Part shown: in pieces, positions 12,888 through 25,010 of the stretch
Layout of the letters: the number at the start of each line of letters is the position of its first letter
Numbering within the stretch: position 1 is the first letter of the stretch
NCBI GenBank assembly: GCA_026008535.1
Contig: BRKX01000003.1
Location: forward strand, 23,178,001-23,242,000
From: Perilla frutescens
Taxonomy: Eukaryota; Streptophyta; Magnoliopsida; Lamiales; Lamiaceae
Direction: 5' to 3'
DNA: 64,000 bases
The notes under the pieces: generated by a model
Seen by the model: only the letters and a program-made list of their open reading frames with translations
Told to the model about the DNA's origin: nothing
Databases searched by the model: none
Made by a program: the position numbers and the translations under genes

Positions 12888-12920
12888 AGGTTGATGTTTT
12901 CCATTTCTGGCAACAATTTA

Positions 12921-13303
12921 GGGGGAGAAGAATAATGGTGAATGAAGGCCGATGTTGGTGAAGGATGGCCTTTATGCTACTGCTGCTTTGAGCGTGTGCT
13001 CATTTTCTTTTTTGATGCTTTCTGAACAAACTTTTATTGGAGATGTTGTTTACCCCACTTTTATTTTTGTTGGTCTGTACTTTTATTTGATCAACTGACA
13101 ATGCATTTTTACACTGCGAAACAATGCTTTGATCGTGATGAAGACACTCCCAGAACAAGTTAAGGGGGAGTGTGCTTGAAACTGTCCCTGACAGTTTGTT
13201 AAATATATCGTTTACTCTAATATATATTTGATTTGCGATGTTTATTCAAGTGTTGTGCAAATCGTGATGATAATTATCGACCATAAATGTCAAATGGGGA
13301 GAT
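12921..13303 (+). promoter_or_regulatory. Three polypurine-tract-like sites before the 3' LTR
   Basis: Purine runs occur at 12921-12932 (GGGGGAGAAGAA), 13162-13170 (AAGGGGGAG) and 13293-13302 (AATGGGGAGA). The last one directly precedes the LTR and is the likely plus-strand primer. Multiple tracts in this interval are a known Sirevirus trait. Confidence 0.65.
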
Positions 13304-14175
13304 TGTTAGTACCACAATTATGCACTAAATATTTGTGTTGTTGTATTGATGAGATATGTTCGACAATGTGTGCCTGGGTATGTCTCAAGAAGCCTTATTT
13401 TCCACTGTGCAAGAAAAGAAGAATGGTTGGTGAACTGTTCTAGATTATGTCCCAGACAGAACCAGGGACACTCAATTTATGGCAGTTTTCATGTTGGAAA
13501 GATCTTGCACCGAACCAGTTTAGAAGGTCAAGATAGATTCGTTAACTGCCTTGTGGTGTAGATTCCGTGTTGAATTAACCCTACTACACATGGTTGGAAA
13601 GATCACAAACCATTAATTCACTTACCATGTTGGCGGCGGAAGAAGATCGATGCCAAGGTTGAAGTGACGACTATATGAAGGCCGAATTGAGGAGCAATCG
13701 GTACCACTCATATATTGTTTAGATTCTCTTGATAGATTTGTTTGAGAGTCAGTTTGTTTGTGGTCACTGTAACTAGTAGTTTTTCCTTAAACAGTTCAAC
13801 GTGATAGACTAGTTTTGAGTGTTTTCGAGTGAAACACATGAGGGGATTTTTATACCTGTTTTGTACGCAATCTCGGGAGAGATTGTAAGTTGAAGTCGTG
13901 GATAGCTAGAGGGAGTCTAGTGTCACGGTTGTGAGGGGATCTTACAACTTTCGGCTAGCGAAAGAGTTCATGGAGAAGAACGAGCGACATAAGGTGGGAG
14001 GCTTGTATGTGTAAGAACCCTAATACACTCTTCGAAGGAGTAAACAGTCGAAACTTCAAGTTTGAGAGCAGTCCCCCAGAGTAGGTTGTTTGAACCAAAC
14101 TGGGTTACCATCTCGTTCGTTTTTACTACTTTTTCTTTTATGTTCTTGTATATGTCCCACACATATCATAGAACA
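13304..14175 (+). repeat. 3' LTR of the first copia element
   Basis: Starts TGTTAGTACC right after the polypurine tract and is taken to end ...GAACA at 14175, giving TGTT/AACA termini and 872 bp. The right end is set by the terminal motif only, because no second LTR is available for comparison. Confidence 0.6.
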
Positions 14176-14354
14176 GATTTTAAGCAGATAACTAAAACAC
14201 GTATAGCACGGATTATCTTTTTCATTTATGATGTTGCAAATTGAAAGAGTGATGGTCGTGATTGTTTGAAGTAATCATTTTTATCATATTATATATTTTC
14301 CTTTTATCATTGTCTTTTTCTTGACTTTGTTTCACACACGTGCGCACACATATA

Positions 14355-14394
<40 letters not shown>

Positions 14395-15413
14395 CTTAAT
14401 TATTAGGATCATGAATTGAAATGTATAAGATGAAATTGGAATAAAGTATTGGGAATTCTTAAGTTGTATTTGTTGTTTATATTAGTACTACAATATTATC
14501 ACAATAATTATTTAATTTATATTTTTTAATTGAATTTTATATTTTAGGAGAAGGTCAATTGGAACCAATTGATTCAATTATTTTTTACAATAGCGGGATC
14601 ATCCAAAAAATTTCATCTGGATGATGTATTTTTTAATTTGCTAACTTTAAATTTTTTAAGGCTTTTCTTCTTTCTTTTCATTTTGTAATGGAAGATTTCT
14701 CTATGTAGTTTTGAATACTAAAGAATGTATGTTGGGATGATGTGATTTTGTATACTGTATGCACTGTAACTTTTACTCTTTTCATTTGATCATCCACATA
14801 TTTCTTTTGACCAAGATATATATGTATAGGCCACTACGTTGGCGTTTTGAAGGTATTTCATTTTATTTTTAAGCATATTTTTCTTTTCTATTCATATTCA
14901 AACTAACATAAATTACTATGGTATTCTATTAAAACATTTAAACAAAATTTACATCAATTGGTTGCATAAGCTTACGAATAAAATTTGAAGTCACTTTGAA
15001 CAATAGAATTAGTTTTCCAAGACCATATGAGCATATGTATCAGTTTTGAAATCATTATTTATGTTTTTATGTTCAACTATTCGCAATTTAAATTTTTTAG
15101 ATTTTTTTTCATTGTTAATTATTTACATGTTGTGCTACAAAAATCATTTTCATATTTTGAACACCCGTGAAGTCAGCAACAAAAAAACACATTTTTAGGG
15201 AAAAAAAATGAAAATTTACTTATTAATTGTCAAAAAAAATATTGTCTTTCTTCAAAGTAAAGAATCATATTTTCTATCTTATTTTCATTCTAACTTATAA
15301 TATACAAATTTAATTTGAAACAAAATATTGTAGATTAATAAATTGCACACAATGTATTTCTTCCTTATAAGTCCAATACAAGGACAATTATTTAATTCAT
15401 GTTGTCATATATC
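14176..15413. other. AT-rich spacer with a GT microsatellite
   Basis: No gene is visible. A (GT)n run occupies 14358-14393. Poly-A and poly-T tracts are frequent. Part of it may belong to a Helitron whose 3' end lies at 16154, but no matching 5' end was found. Confidence 0.5.
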
Positions 15414-16005
15414 TAGGGGTGTGCGAATGGGTAGTTTGGTGTAATATCGAGCTAAACTAGCAAAACTAAATAAAAAATTTCTTAACAAAATTCAAACCAA
15501 ACCAACCAAAATAATATAGATAACCGAACCAAACCAAACCATAATTCTTTGGTTAGTTTGGTTTGGTCTTCGGTTTAACCGAATTTTTAGTGATTATTTT
15601 TTTTCCGAAATAATTATATCTAAAGAGAATAACATGCACTCAATAGATAACAAACCATATATTAAATAAATAAATATTTTAAAAATTGTATAACTAGAAA
15701 ATTGAAACTAAATATTAGAATTACTAATATTATTTGGATATAAATACTTTTTAAATTTATTAATTTAGATATAATTAATATCAGAATTATAAATAATAAA
15801 TTATAAATATAGTGTGTATATATATATTTTTTGGTTGGATCGGTTTTAACCAAAATATTTTTTACTTAAATCGAAACCGAACCAAACTATATTTTGGTTT
15901 TAATATTCGAAATCAAACCTTAAAGAAAAAAATGACCAAACCAACCGAACTAAATAGCTCGATTTGGTTCGATTGTTTATTTTGATTCGATTTTGCACAC
16001 CCCTA
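15414..16005. mobile_element. hAT-type MITE, 592 bp
   Basis: Perfect 11-bp terminal inverted repeats TAGGGGTGTGC stand at both ends. Flanking octamers CATATATC (15406-15413) and CTTATATC (16006-16013) match at seven of eight positions, as expected for a hAT target duplication. The interior is AT-rich, with inverted GGTTTGGT/ACCAAACC-like segments near each end and no coding capacity. Confidence 0.7.
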
Positions 16006-16126
16006 CTTATATCCAAAAATCACTTATACAATTTCAACATTTTTTATACTTCACTTTTGTAAAAGTTATTTATTTGTATTTATAAATAATTTATATTATT
16101 CTAACCTAAAATGCATAAAATGATCT

Positions 16127-16153
16127 CCGTGCATCGCACGGGAGAAATACTAG
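16127..16153 (+). mobile_element. Helitron 3' terminus
   Basis: A CCGTGC-ATC-GCACGG hairpin (16127-16141) is followed after a short AT-rich gap by CTAG at 16150-16153 and then T. This is the standard plant Helitron 3' end and resembles the ends of the two complete Helitrons in this window. The 5' end was not found. Confidence 0.6.
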
Positions 16154-16154
16154 T

Positions 16155-17302
16155 ATCCATTTATATGTTTGTGTGTCTGATAATTAAACGAGTTAACATA
16201 TGTTTTAATTGTTTGACGTTATATATATTATACATTAATTAGAAGATTGATATTATATGTGTGTTTGTGTGTAAATTTTAATTTTTTAATTGATTGATAA
16301 TAAAGGACGACTGTCTAGATTACATTAATAAAACTATCATTTTGCAACCCTTCGATTAACATTTTGTAGCTACGGTTTATGAATAAAGTGTGTTGAAATT
16401 CTTCAAATTATCAATTTACCATAAAAATTAAAAAAAAAAAAAAACTATCATTTTTTAACTACGGTTTATAAATAAAGTGTTTGGTTTCTTACAGTATGTT
16501 TCCTGAGGCATGAGATTTGGTCCAAAATAATAACCAAAGGTTTTTCTGATATTACATCATATGTAGTTCTCAATCATTACAAATCGATTCTGTTGTCTTC
16601 AACTGCGCATGCAGCAATCATAATGGCTCTTCATGGATTGCTAGGGGAGTCAATGTAATAGAACAAATGGGAACGAAAAAAAAAATGAATAATTTCAACT
16701 AGCTGAATCAACATTTACAAACCACAGTGATATTTACAGGATTGAGAAAACCTTAGAATAGTGTCGTGTGGTACAAACGGATGCAACAGGTTACAGAACT
16801 AGCGCACTGCACGTACTCCAGCCTCAAGAACAGCCACGAGTCGAACCCAATCACCATGTCGTGAGGTCGCTCGTGCAGCTCAGAAAAGCTTGGAGAGAAC
16901 ATGGCACGAAGTCCAGAATGCGGTGGAGGCAGCCCTAAAAAGGGCCGGATTTTGATATATTCTGATCCACACAGCATGAAATCTCAGTACAAGTAAGATG
17001 AATGTTCAGAAGTTGTTGATTTAAATTCTATTTCATTTATTTCTTTGATTTTGAGATTCTTTAAAAGCATATTATCCTATGTTAGATCCCCCCGCGCGGC
17101 TGATTTTAAAGTTGGGTTGGGCTCCAAAATTAGCAGACCAACCAAAATCAGCCCGGCTTATCCGGTTTTAGGACCGGGTTGGGTTGGAGCCTGACTAAAA
17201 ATCGGGCCGACGGTTTGACACCTCTACTCTATATCTAACTGATAAAATTGGGTATAGCTATTTACATCTGTGATCTATGATCTAACATAAGAAATACTAG
17301 TA
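16155..17302. other. Spacer with repeat fragments and one GC-richer stretch
   Basis: No gene is called. 16750-16980 is less AT-rich than its surroundings and has a 74-residue minus-strand frame that I do not recognise. 17060-17230 has GGGTTGGG/CCAACC-type complementary pieces and a TTTGACACCTCTA end, as in old MITEs. Confidence 0.4.
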
Positions 17303-17521
17303 TCAAACGCGGTTGGACTTCATTTCAATGTCAGATATATCTCGAGGAAGAAGGCCAAGGACACTGCCACCGTTTGATATGGACATGAGCGTTGCAAAAA
17401 GAGTAGCTTCCATGCCCGGAGGGCATATTCTTGCTGCTAATACGAGAACGGGCATGAACGATACATGCAGGGAAGAGAAATTAACTAGCTTGTCGTTCAT
17501 CTCTAGCTCGTACAAAAAGGA
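17303..17521 (-). pseudogene. Folate-biopterin transporter (BT1 family) C-terminal fragment
   Basis: The family carries folates or pterins across membranes with about twelve transmembrane segments. This fragment shows SFMPVLVLAARICPPGMEA followed by TLFATLMSISNGGSVLG, strongly reminiscent of the late transmembrane region of plant family members, then jumps to LLPRDI and a stop. In family members several dozen residues separate these parts, so an internal deletion is inferred. No upstream exons are visible, so it is a gene relic, perhaps carried here by a transposon. The call rests on remembered family motifs. Confidence 0.5.
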
Positions 17522-17639
17522 GATATATGTTTGTATATATGCTATCAGAGACAGAGACACATACCTCACCGAGTACTGTTAGTACCAATGAGTCGCCCAT
17601 TGTAATCCAGTGACGAGTATGACCTGATATTCATAGATA

Positions 17640-18251
17640 CATATATATATATATATGTTGGATATATTTGAAGGTGCAAATAATCAACATGACATTAAAA
17701 GGATGTTTTTCTTTTTTCTTTTTAATCATTAATAAAATATCTTGATATAACTATCATTCTCTTCCAAATTATGATGTTCTTATAATTAGATTTGGGTAGG
17801 GGCGGACGAATGAAATATTTTGCCCTCTCAAAAAAACTCATTTTAAAACACTAGTTCATAAAATTTTACTCCTAAAATCAAATTGATCTTTTATTAGATA
17901 TCCACAACAACTAGAATATATACATACCTAAAAGTATTGATGGAATTCACCCTAATAATCTTTCAATCACGAATTCGTTCCACCACAACCCACAAGCTTA
18001 AATCAAATGAATTTTAGAGTATTATTGTTCGTCGTAATTTATTTCCAAATGGCCCAAGGCTCGATCAGACGGCCCAACGGGCCTCGTAGATAACAATTAA
18101 TAAACTGAAATGCCGAAGATCGGGTTTTAACAAAGAATTGATGGGCCTGCCCGAATCATTTTCTCAAATCCCATCAAAATTCATCACTCTTCTCACACTA
18201 TTGCCTCTGCGAGTTTCAATCTTGGAAATATATCAGAAAAATTCAGAACAA
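17640..18251. other. AT-rich spacer, TA microsatellite and possible promoter region
   Basis: A (TA)n run lies at 17640-17657. From about 18050 the composition shifts: GGCCCAA/GGCCC motifs (18051-18080) and a C/T-rich stretch precede the ATG at 18252, as in many plant 5' flanks. No clear TATA box. Confidence 0.35.
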
Positions 18252-18434
18252 ATGAACTTGCTTTTGAGACGTTCTTCAGTAAGTAGTAGCATCTTTTTTT
18301 TAGCTTAAAATCGATTTTCTTCTTGAATTTAAAACTGATAAAAAAAAATATAATAAAAAATTAGATTACTTTCCAAGGTCAAATTCTTTATCAGTCAAAC
18401 AAGGCCTATATGTATCGTCTATGTCCTCCACATG
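18252..18434 (+). pseudogene. Possible 5' exons of a truncated nuclear gene
   Basis: An ATG at 18252 opens MNLLLRRSS and is followed at 18279 by GTAAGT, a strong plant 5' splice site. After an AT-rich stretch, an AG at 18376-18377 could be the acceptor of a second exon ending at 18434 before GTATCT. The first residues resemble a short basic organelle-targeting start. Downstream is an AT-rich segment with a (TA)n run at 18502-18530, then the second Athila-like element from about 18740, so any gene would be beheaded. No protein family recognised; weakly supported. Confidence 0.25.
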
Positions 18435-18497
18435 GTATCTTCTCTATTCATTAATTTTATTTTGTTTTCTTTTTCTATTTATGAAATTATATGTGTA

Positions 18498-18532
<35 letters not shown>

Positions 18533-18739
18533 TATACATATAGCAAATTATCTAATAATTTTGTAATTGATTGAAAAAATTTAATTCTGATAGTTATGGA
18601 ATTACATTGATAATATCTTATCTATCTCAATCATTTTAATATCATATATAATACATTAAATGTGTTAAAAATTATAATTTACTAAACAAAAGTCTGATTA
18701 ATCAACTCGAGTCCTCTCATCGAGCGTTGCAAACTAACA

Positions 18740-20216
18740 ATCCTGGTTTATGAAAAATTATTGAAACACCTTTTTTTATTGAAATTATCTACTGCACTTT
18801 CTATGTCCCAGGTTGTGTCTATTAGTTGTTTCATGAGGCATGACAGACTCTTTGTAGGATGTGCCACTTCATAAAATGATGGCTTTGCAATTCTCTTTCG
18901 GGTTGATTGTAGTATTTGAAGGGAATTGGTCTGGATAGTGTTGGCCTCCCAAAGCATAAGCAAGTTGCCCCATCTGTTTCTCGAGCATCTTCAACTAGGT
19001 GTTCACAGCTGCTTGATTACTTTCTATCTTCTCAAATCGGGTTTGAGAATCTCCCATATACTTATCGGTCTTGTTCATGAAGGCCATAAGAAGCACATCC
19101 ATTTTCGTCTTCTTGTCCTCATCTATAACCCCATTGGTAACTGAAAATCCGGGAGGCGGTTGAAGATGATTGTTTGGATTTGAATAAGACAAATTTGGAT
19201 GAGGGGGCCTCTGATGGTATTGGTTACTCCCTTGCCCATGTGGTCCTCCATAATGAGGTTTGAAGCCTTGGTTGAACGGTCTCTGGTAGTTTCCATATCC
19301 TCCTTGGCCGACAAAACTAGCATCTTCCAAATTAGGCAACATGGATGACTCCGGCCTTATTGATGTCATAGCTTCAATTTTCGAGTTCATGGTGGTCATT
19401 TGAGCAGCAGAAGGGCTATAACATCTGTGCTAGTGGTGTTGACCTTCTTTAGAATCTGCACATTTTCTCTTTCCCCTGGCCACTGATAAGCATTAGAGGC
19501 CATCTCCTCAATAATAGTAATGGCCTCCTCGGGGCCTCGAGCTAACAATGAGGCTCCAGCAGACGCGTCCACAATACTCCTCACATGAGATTTACATCCA
19601 CCATAGAACACACAGACTTGGTGGTCCGTGCCAAAACCATGGCATGGGCACTTTCTAAGCATTTCCCTGAATCTTTCCCATGCTTCGCACATCGACTCCT
19701 CATCCCTTTATCTGAACTGGGTAATTTCCCCTTTTAACTTGAGTGTCTTCCCAGGTGGGAAGAATTTCTGAAGGAACTTGGAAATTATCTCTTTCCATGA
19801 TGAAAACATTCCGGGTGGTTGTTTCAACCACCATGCCCTTGCTTTGTCCCGCAACGAGAAATAGAAAAACCTCAAACGAATAGCGTCTTCGGGGACCCCA
19901 TTTATCTTCACAGTCCGTGCAATCTCCAAAAATTGATTAACGTGCTCATGCGGGTCTTCTAAGGCCGATCCGCCAAATTGATTATGAGAGACCATGGCCA
20001 TTAACGCCGGTTTTAGCTCGAAATTATTCGCTTGTATGGCTGGTTCGTTAACTGCCCCCTCATTCACTATTGATTGGAACAAATTTCGAATAGGGGCTTC
20101 CTCGGCTTAAGCCCAGGCTTCTTCTTGTGCCCTTAATTGCCCCCTCATCTCTCTAGTTGTCTTTGCATTTGAAGGATCAACGGGTCCTGGTTTGGTGGTG
20201 GTGGGTTGTCCGCCAT
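18740..20216 (-). pseudogene. Athila-like gag, broken
   Basis: Likely start is the ATG at 20216 (MADNPPPPNQ), soon interrupted by stops. The gag core is clear: NNFELKPALMAMV, NQFGGSALEDPHEHVNQFLE, RLRFFYFSLRDKARAW and KFFPPGKT, then a region with EEAITIIEEMASNAYQWP. A Gly/Gln/Pro-rich linker (19123-19323) and a segment around 18860-18990 with MLEKQMGQLA complete it. Frame changes occur near 19400 and 19700. No zinc knuckle was found before the truncation point. Confidence 0.75.
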
Positions 20217-20435
20217 CCTCCTTCTTCTTCTGCGAGCGTTGTTGTGGCGGCTTGTAGCTTCGATCTCTAGATCCACTTTAAACAACGGGCCACCTTGTGA
20301 CCTTGTTCGCATACACCACCTAATGAAGAGCTACAGGTAAGTCAGGTATTGCAAGTAAATCAAAATAAAAATGTCTGAACTAGCAAACAACACTTATGTC
20401 GATATTGCATAAAAACTTTGAATTAAAACTAAGCT

Positions 20436-20452
20436 CCCCAGCAACGGTGCCA
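20436..20452 (-). promoter_or_regulatory. Primer binding site, tRNA-Asp type
   Basis: The minus strand reads TGGCACCGTTGCTGGGG, the Athila-type primer site, six bases inside the LTR edge. Confidence 0.8.
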
Positions 20453-20458
20453 AAAACT

Positions 20459-21990
20459 TGATGGAAAAATTTCCAACAAACACAATCAACCTAAACAAGT
20501 TTTAAATTACTAATCCCATATTGCAAGTGTACAATCTTGTAGTATATGGAATTAGGTCGAACACAAGGAGTTAAGATAATTCAAGCTACACAAGTATCAA
20601 TTCTCATGCTATTTTGCAAGTCAAACGGAATGGATACATTTTGAGAATTTTATATTCTAAACATGTAATTAAACAAGCTCAAGAAGTCTATTATAAATAG
20701 AAATTTCAAGACAAGCAAAATAAAGGGGTTTAACTAACAAGAAGAAAGGGGTTCTAGGGTAATGTGCATCAACATAGGTGTAGATAATTGGACATGAATC
20801 ATGCTAGATCCACTCATGTGATTTCAACTTAGCTAATTCTAGAACTCTCTCCAGCTTCTAGCATATAATTGGACAAATAAAAATTCTCCTATCTCTAGGA
20901 ATAAATCCTAATTTTACCAAATTAATCACAATTAATCACCAAAATCAATTAGATATCAAACACTCGTTGTAACATCAAATTGGATTCATAAGTCAATTAC
21001 CCATGTCGAATTTCTTTTCTCAAAGGCAACTCAACACAAAAATCATACTCTAGGTGGCCAACCCAAAGCAAGATAAAATCATAACTTTGACTCATGAATA
21101 AAAGAGAGAGGAAATAAACATGAATTTATACCAAAAATAAAATACCCAATGTCAATTTTACATCACCCTAGAACTATGGAACTTAGCTACTCATGCTTGG
21201 AATTGAAAAAGAACAAAAATCAACAATAAAAATAAAAGACATAGATAAAGGTATAGAGTAAACCCGAATGATATTAAAAATCTTCAAAACTTCAAATTCT
21301 CTTCTACAAAATCTCTTCCAAGCACCAAAACACTTCTACAAAACTCTCCAAAGGGCTATGTCTATTTTTGGGGGTATAAAGTGGCTTAACCTAAAAATTT
21401 GAAAAAAGTTTCGTATTTATACTCCACTAATTTCGAGCACTAAAAATAAAGTAAAAATCGGGCAAAAAGATGAAAATCCGGAACAGGCCAGGGAGGCGTG
21501 ACACGGGCTCGGTCGCACCTCATCTTGCTCGCGCAGGGGCGTGACCGAGCTGGTCACGCCACCTTCATGTGGGTCGGGCCGTGCCTCAAAATAGGCTTTT
21601 CGGGCCTCTGAATTAGTGTTCGGTCGCACCTATCCTGTACCCACATCGCGTCTCGCAAGGGTCGCTCCTCCTGGCACGATCGAGCTGGTCGCGCCACCTA
21701 CTGCTCGAGTCGGGCCGCGTCTCTAAACGGTGTTTCCGGGCCTCTGTTTGAATGCCCACTCGCGCCACAGCTGTACCCGGGTCACGCCTCATTTTGTACC
21801 TTGGAGGCTCGATCCGCTCGATTTGCCCTGAAACACAAACGAATGCGTTAAACGTATTTATTAAACGACTTAAAGGTAAAACAACATTTAAAGCAGAAAA
21901 CACGGCAAAAGAACATCTTAATTGACGGAATTATGCTCGGGAATAGAGTGAAAATCCCGTTAGTCAGCTAAATTAAATATACATATATCA
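20459..21990 (-). repeat. 5' LTR of the second Athila-like element
   Basis: Forward strand begins TGATGG and ends ATATCA, giving TGAT/ATCA termini and 1532 bp. The middle (21480-21800) is GC-rich with repeated GGTCGCGCC- and GGGCCGTGCC-like words, unlike the AT-rich rest, a pattern known from Athila LTRs. Confidence 0.7.
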
Positions 21991-22696
21991 AGTCCCTTTG
22001 AGTCTTCATATATTGCCACAACCATCACCAAACCTCTACTAAATACATTACTCCACTTGCTCTAATATCATCACACAAAAACTTCTCTCAAGATTACGTT
22101 AAGTACCATATTACTGGTTGTAATCCATCTCATGGTAACATATTTTTGAGTTTAGGTGTCGCGACACTTCCACACCTCTCCAACATCATCTTGTTCGATT
22201 ATGTGAAGCTTCTCATATTGAACCATAATATTACAAAACTCAATCATCATCAAAAATGTGGATTATGCCAGCATTTAAACAATAAACACTACTAACCCTT
22301 GCATGTGATTATTCCACTTTGCCATAGTTGAGAAAATGCAGTTGCTGCGCAAGATTAAAAGATAGAGATTCACATTAGTAGATGAAAATAGATTATTTAG
22401 AATGAAAATAATATTTTTTTAGGTTTCGGTGCATGTTTCATTGTTGTGGGGTTTCTTCACATGTAATGACCTTTTGTAATATATCATATGTAATAATAAT
22501 TACTTTTGTTTACATGGACTCTGAATTTAATCCTTTTGTTAGATGTATTGACTACTAGTGGTGCACACGGGTTGGGTTGGCCAGGTTAAAATTGTTTAAA
22601 TAGGTCAACTCATAGACTACAGTTTGAATAAACTCTAGGTCATTAATATTTTTTTCATTGTAGTGACGTGCGAGAATTCCAAGCTTCTTTTGGTAG
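21991..22696. other. AT-rich spacer
   Basis: No gene, terminal repeat or tandem repeat is recognised. Confidence 0.5.
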
Positions 22697-22927
22697 ATGG
22701 GGGAACTTGAACAATGTCATCCGTTGACTGAGTTAAAGAATGAGGAGAAGTGGCCTTGGATGATCTTTCCTCATCATCCAATTGTGGCTCACATCAAAGG
22801 GATGTAGGCGTGGCTCACCAAAGTATACGAGCATCATAAAGGAAGTTTAATGAACATTATCGAAAGATTGTTCATTGTGTGTGTTAGGGATGCTACGGGA
22901 AAAATGGTATGCCTCTACCTTGTGTGA
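22697..22927 (+). pseudogene. Unrecognised 76-codon reading frame with one stop
   Basis: A frame from ATG at 22697 to TGA at 22925 reads like coding sequence, with PWMIFPHHPIVAHIKGM before an internal TAG (22805-22807) and WLTKVYEHHKG and IIERLFIVCVRDATGKM after it. Composition is less AT-rich than the flanks. I recognise no family. It could be a relic of a host exon or of a transposon-carried gene. Confidence 0.25.
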
Positions 22928-22968
22928 GGATACACTTGGTGCATTGTTTTTTACAACACCAAATTCAC

Positions 22969-23282
22969 GGTAAATTCTAACATAAGGAAGATGTAATACA
23001 TCCCCTTACTATATCCAACCAATTTTTGCTATTTTCAGTTTTTATCGATCGGTCGATAAAAAATTTTTGGTATCGAACTGTCAGAATAGATAATCAAGTT
23101 TGGTAATAGGTAGTTGAACTGTCACAATAGATTTTTCAGCCGATCAAAATTTTTGGCCAAAACTTTCATAATTGGACAAAGTAAAAAATAGGGTATAAAT
23201 ATCCAAAATTAGTGGGCCCGGGAACACGTGTCGGCTGTATAATGAAGAGATGTATTACAACCACCTCACGTTAGAATTTACC
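22969..23282. mobile_element. Foldback MITE, 314 bp
   Basis: Terminal inverted repeats of 34 bp (22969-23002 and 23249-23282) begin GGTAAATTCTAAC and end TGTAATACATC, with a few mismatches between the arms. The interior is AT-rich, has a TCGATCGGTCGATA dyad near 23045 and no coding frame. A target duplication was not resolved, so the superfamily is open. Confidence 0.7.
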
Positions 23283-23649
23283 CAGATTCACATACATTAG
23301 TTCATCTGGAGGTAATGATTTTGTTTTCAAATCTTGTGTAGTTGTCTTTCTGATGTTTTTTCTTAAAAAAACTTTTCCATTTTATTTTTCATAAAAAGTT
23401 TCGAGCATTATGATTATATAACATATCTCATTTGCTATGATTATTTCATCTTTTTTCCAATAAGACGATGTGGGACACTAAATCTTTTCTGTTGTTGAGC
23501 AAGGAGATATATGGAGGTAGAACCTTATTGCATCTTTATAATAAATAAAGATGTTGGTCGATACAAATTCACTCTATAACTAAATAAATCCTTGAAATGA
23601 TTGAATCCCAAAAAACTCTAAATTCAATTCTAATTCTCAACTGTGATTA
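23283..23649. other. AT-rich spacer
   Basis: No gene or repeat recognised. Confidence 0.5.
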
Positions 23650-24929
23650 CTAGTGTATCTCCCGCGCGATGCACATATATTAATTTTATGAATTATAATG
23701 TCAAAATTTAGTTTATATTTTGCATTTTAAGTTTTTTTTTAAGATGTGATTTATTATTATATGATATATGTGAACTTCTCAACATAGTTCCTTTTTTGTA
23801 AATAATAACTTGAATGGAAGTACAACTATACATGACCTAGTAACATCCAATAAATTTGGATCAAATCGAATAGAATATAATTTGTTTTAAAAAATTAATA
23901 GATTACAATCGATTATTTTTTAAAATCACAACCAATTAACAATTATTAATTAAAAAAAGAATACTAATGTAATGCTACAATTTCAAACATGTACATTTAT
24001 GAATTTTTATTTGCTCATCTACCCTAATAAATTTTTCTTAGCCACTCACAAATACAACTATGGCTAAATTGTGGACCCGTCAAGATCTTTGAATTTATAT
24101 GGTAATCTGCTTTTCGTTCTGAAGTCAAGTATTTATTTTGTTTTGTTGAATTAAGATACTTGAACCAAATATAAATTAATGCATGAGTACAAAAGTTTAT
24201 ACTCATTCGATCTTCGTGAAATTTTCTACTGTTGTTGTGGGAAAAGTTGGGGCACAATCATCTCTTTTTCTCTCTTCATCGATAAAATATTCCTGGAATT
24301 TTTCAAATCTTTATTCCGTCAAGATATTTCAACAACAAACAATTATGCGCCTTGCTCGATTTTCATCACTCTTTCCAACTAAAAAAAATGAAATTTGAAA
24401 TGAATTGTGAGGAGTTAAGGATTTAAAATGATTCACATTTGAATTTATAGAACCATATAATATAGATTATAAGGCAACATCAACAATCATCATTTATGTC
24501 TAAAAAAAATAAATATACTGAAATATGAAAAGAAAGACATATTTCAGTTACTAAAGACAATAACAACCACCACCATTTATGTCAAAAGAAATTTAAAATG
24601 ATGTATGGTGATGAAAATTTCAAAAGATGTGTTAGTTACTGGAAATTGCAATAAAACGATATGCACATTCATTCATTAATTAGATAAGAAGATAATTTTT
24701 GTGTAGTTACGACAAACAAAAAGAAAATTAAATTATAGGAAATAATTGAAGATCCATGTTCGAAAAATCGACTTGGAATATTTCAAACAACATGATTTTA
24801 TAAATAATATTGTATAATTGTCCACGATTAAAGAATATCTGTTTTCTTTGAATATATGACATGTATAAAAAATATGATTGTGTTATTTTAAATGATAGAT
24901 TGGAATAGAAAAATATTAAATTATTGCAA

Positions 24930-25010
<81 letters not shown>

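Larger units (their letters stand above)
7561..14175 (+). mobile_element. Sirevirus-like Ty1/copia element, 5' part missing
   Basis: Plus-strand order is truncated pol, env-like ORF, polypurine tracts and 3' LTR. An env-like ORF after pol and repeated polypurine tracts are hallmarks of the plant Sirevirus genus of Pseudoviridae. Gag, protease and 5' LTR are absent from the window; the left edge coincides exactly with the Athila LTR edge, so the Athila element either inserted here or marks a deletion. Confidence 0.8.
18740..21990 (-). mobile_element. Second Athila-like element: LTR, primer site and gag only
   Basis: Minus-strand order is LTR (20459-21990), primer site (20436-20452), leader and gag (20216 down to about 18740). 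Protease, pol and the other LTR are missing, so the element is truncated on the left. Its sequence differs clearly from the first Athila-like element, so it is a separate family or subfamily. Confidence 0.8.

Noticed and set aside
13228..14244. Small plus-strand frames inside the copia 3' LTR
   Set aside because: Non-coding LTR sequence; none matches a retrotransposon or host protein.
15662..15853. Hydrophobic 63-codon minus-strand frame
   Set aside because: Produced by AT-rich sequence inside the hAT MITE; Ile/Leu/Lys composition is what random AT-rich DNA gives.
24024..24398. Short frames at 24024-24398
   Set aside because: Lie inside the Helitron, have no domain and overlap on both strands.
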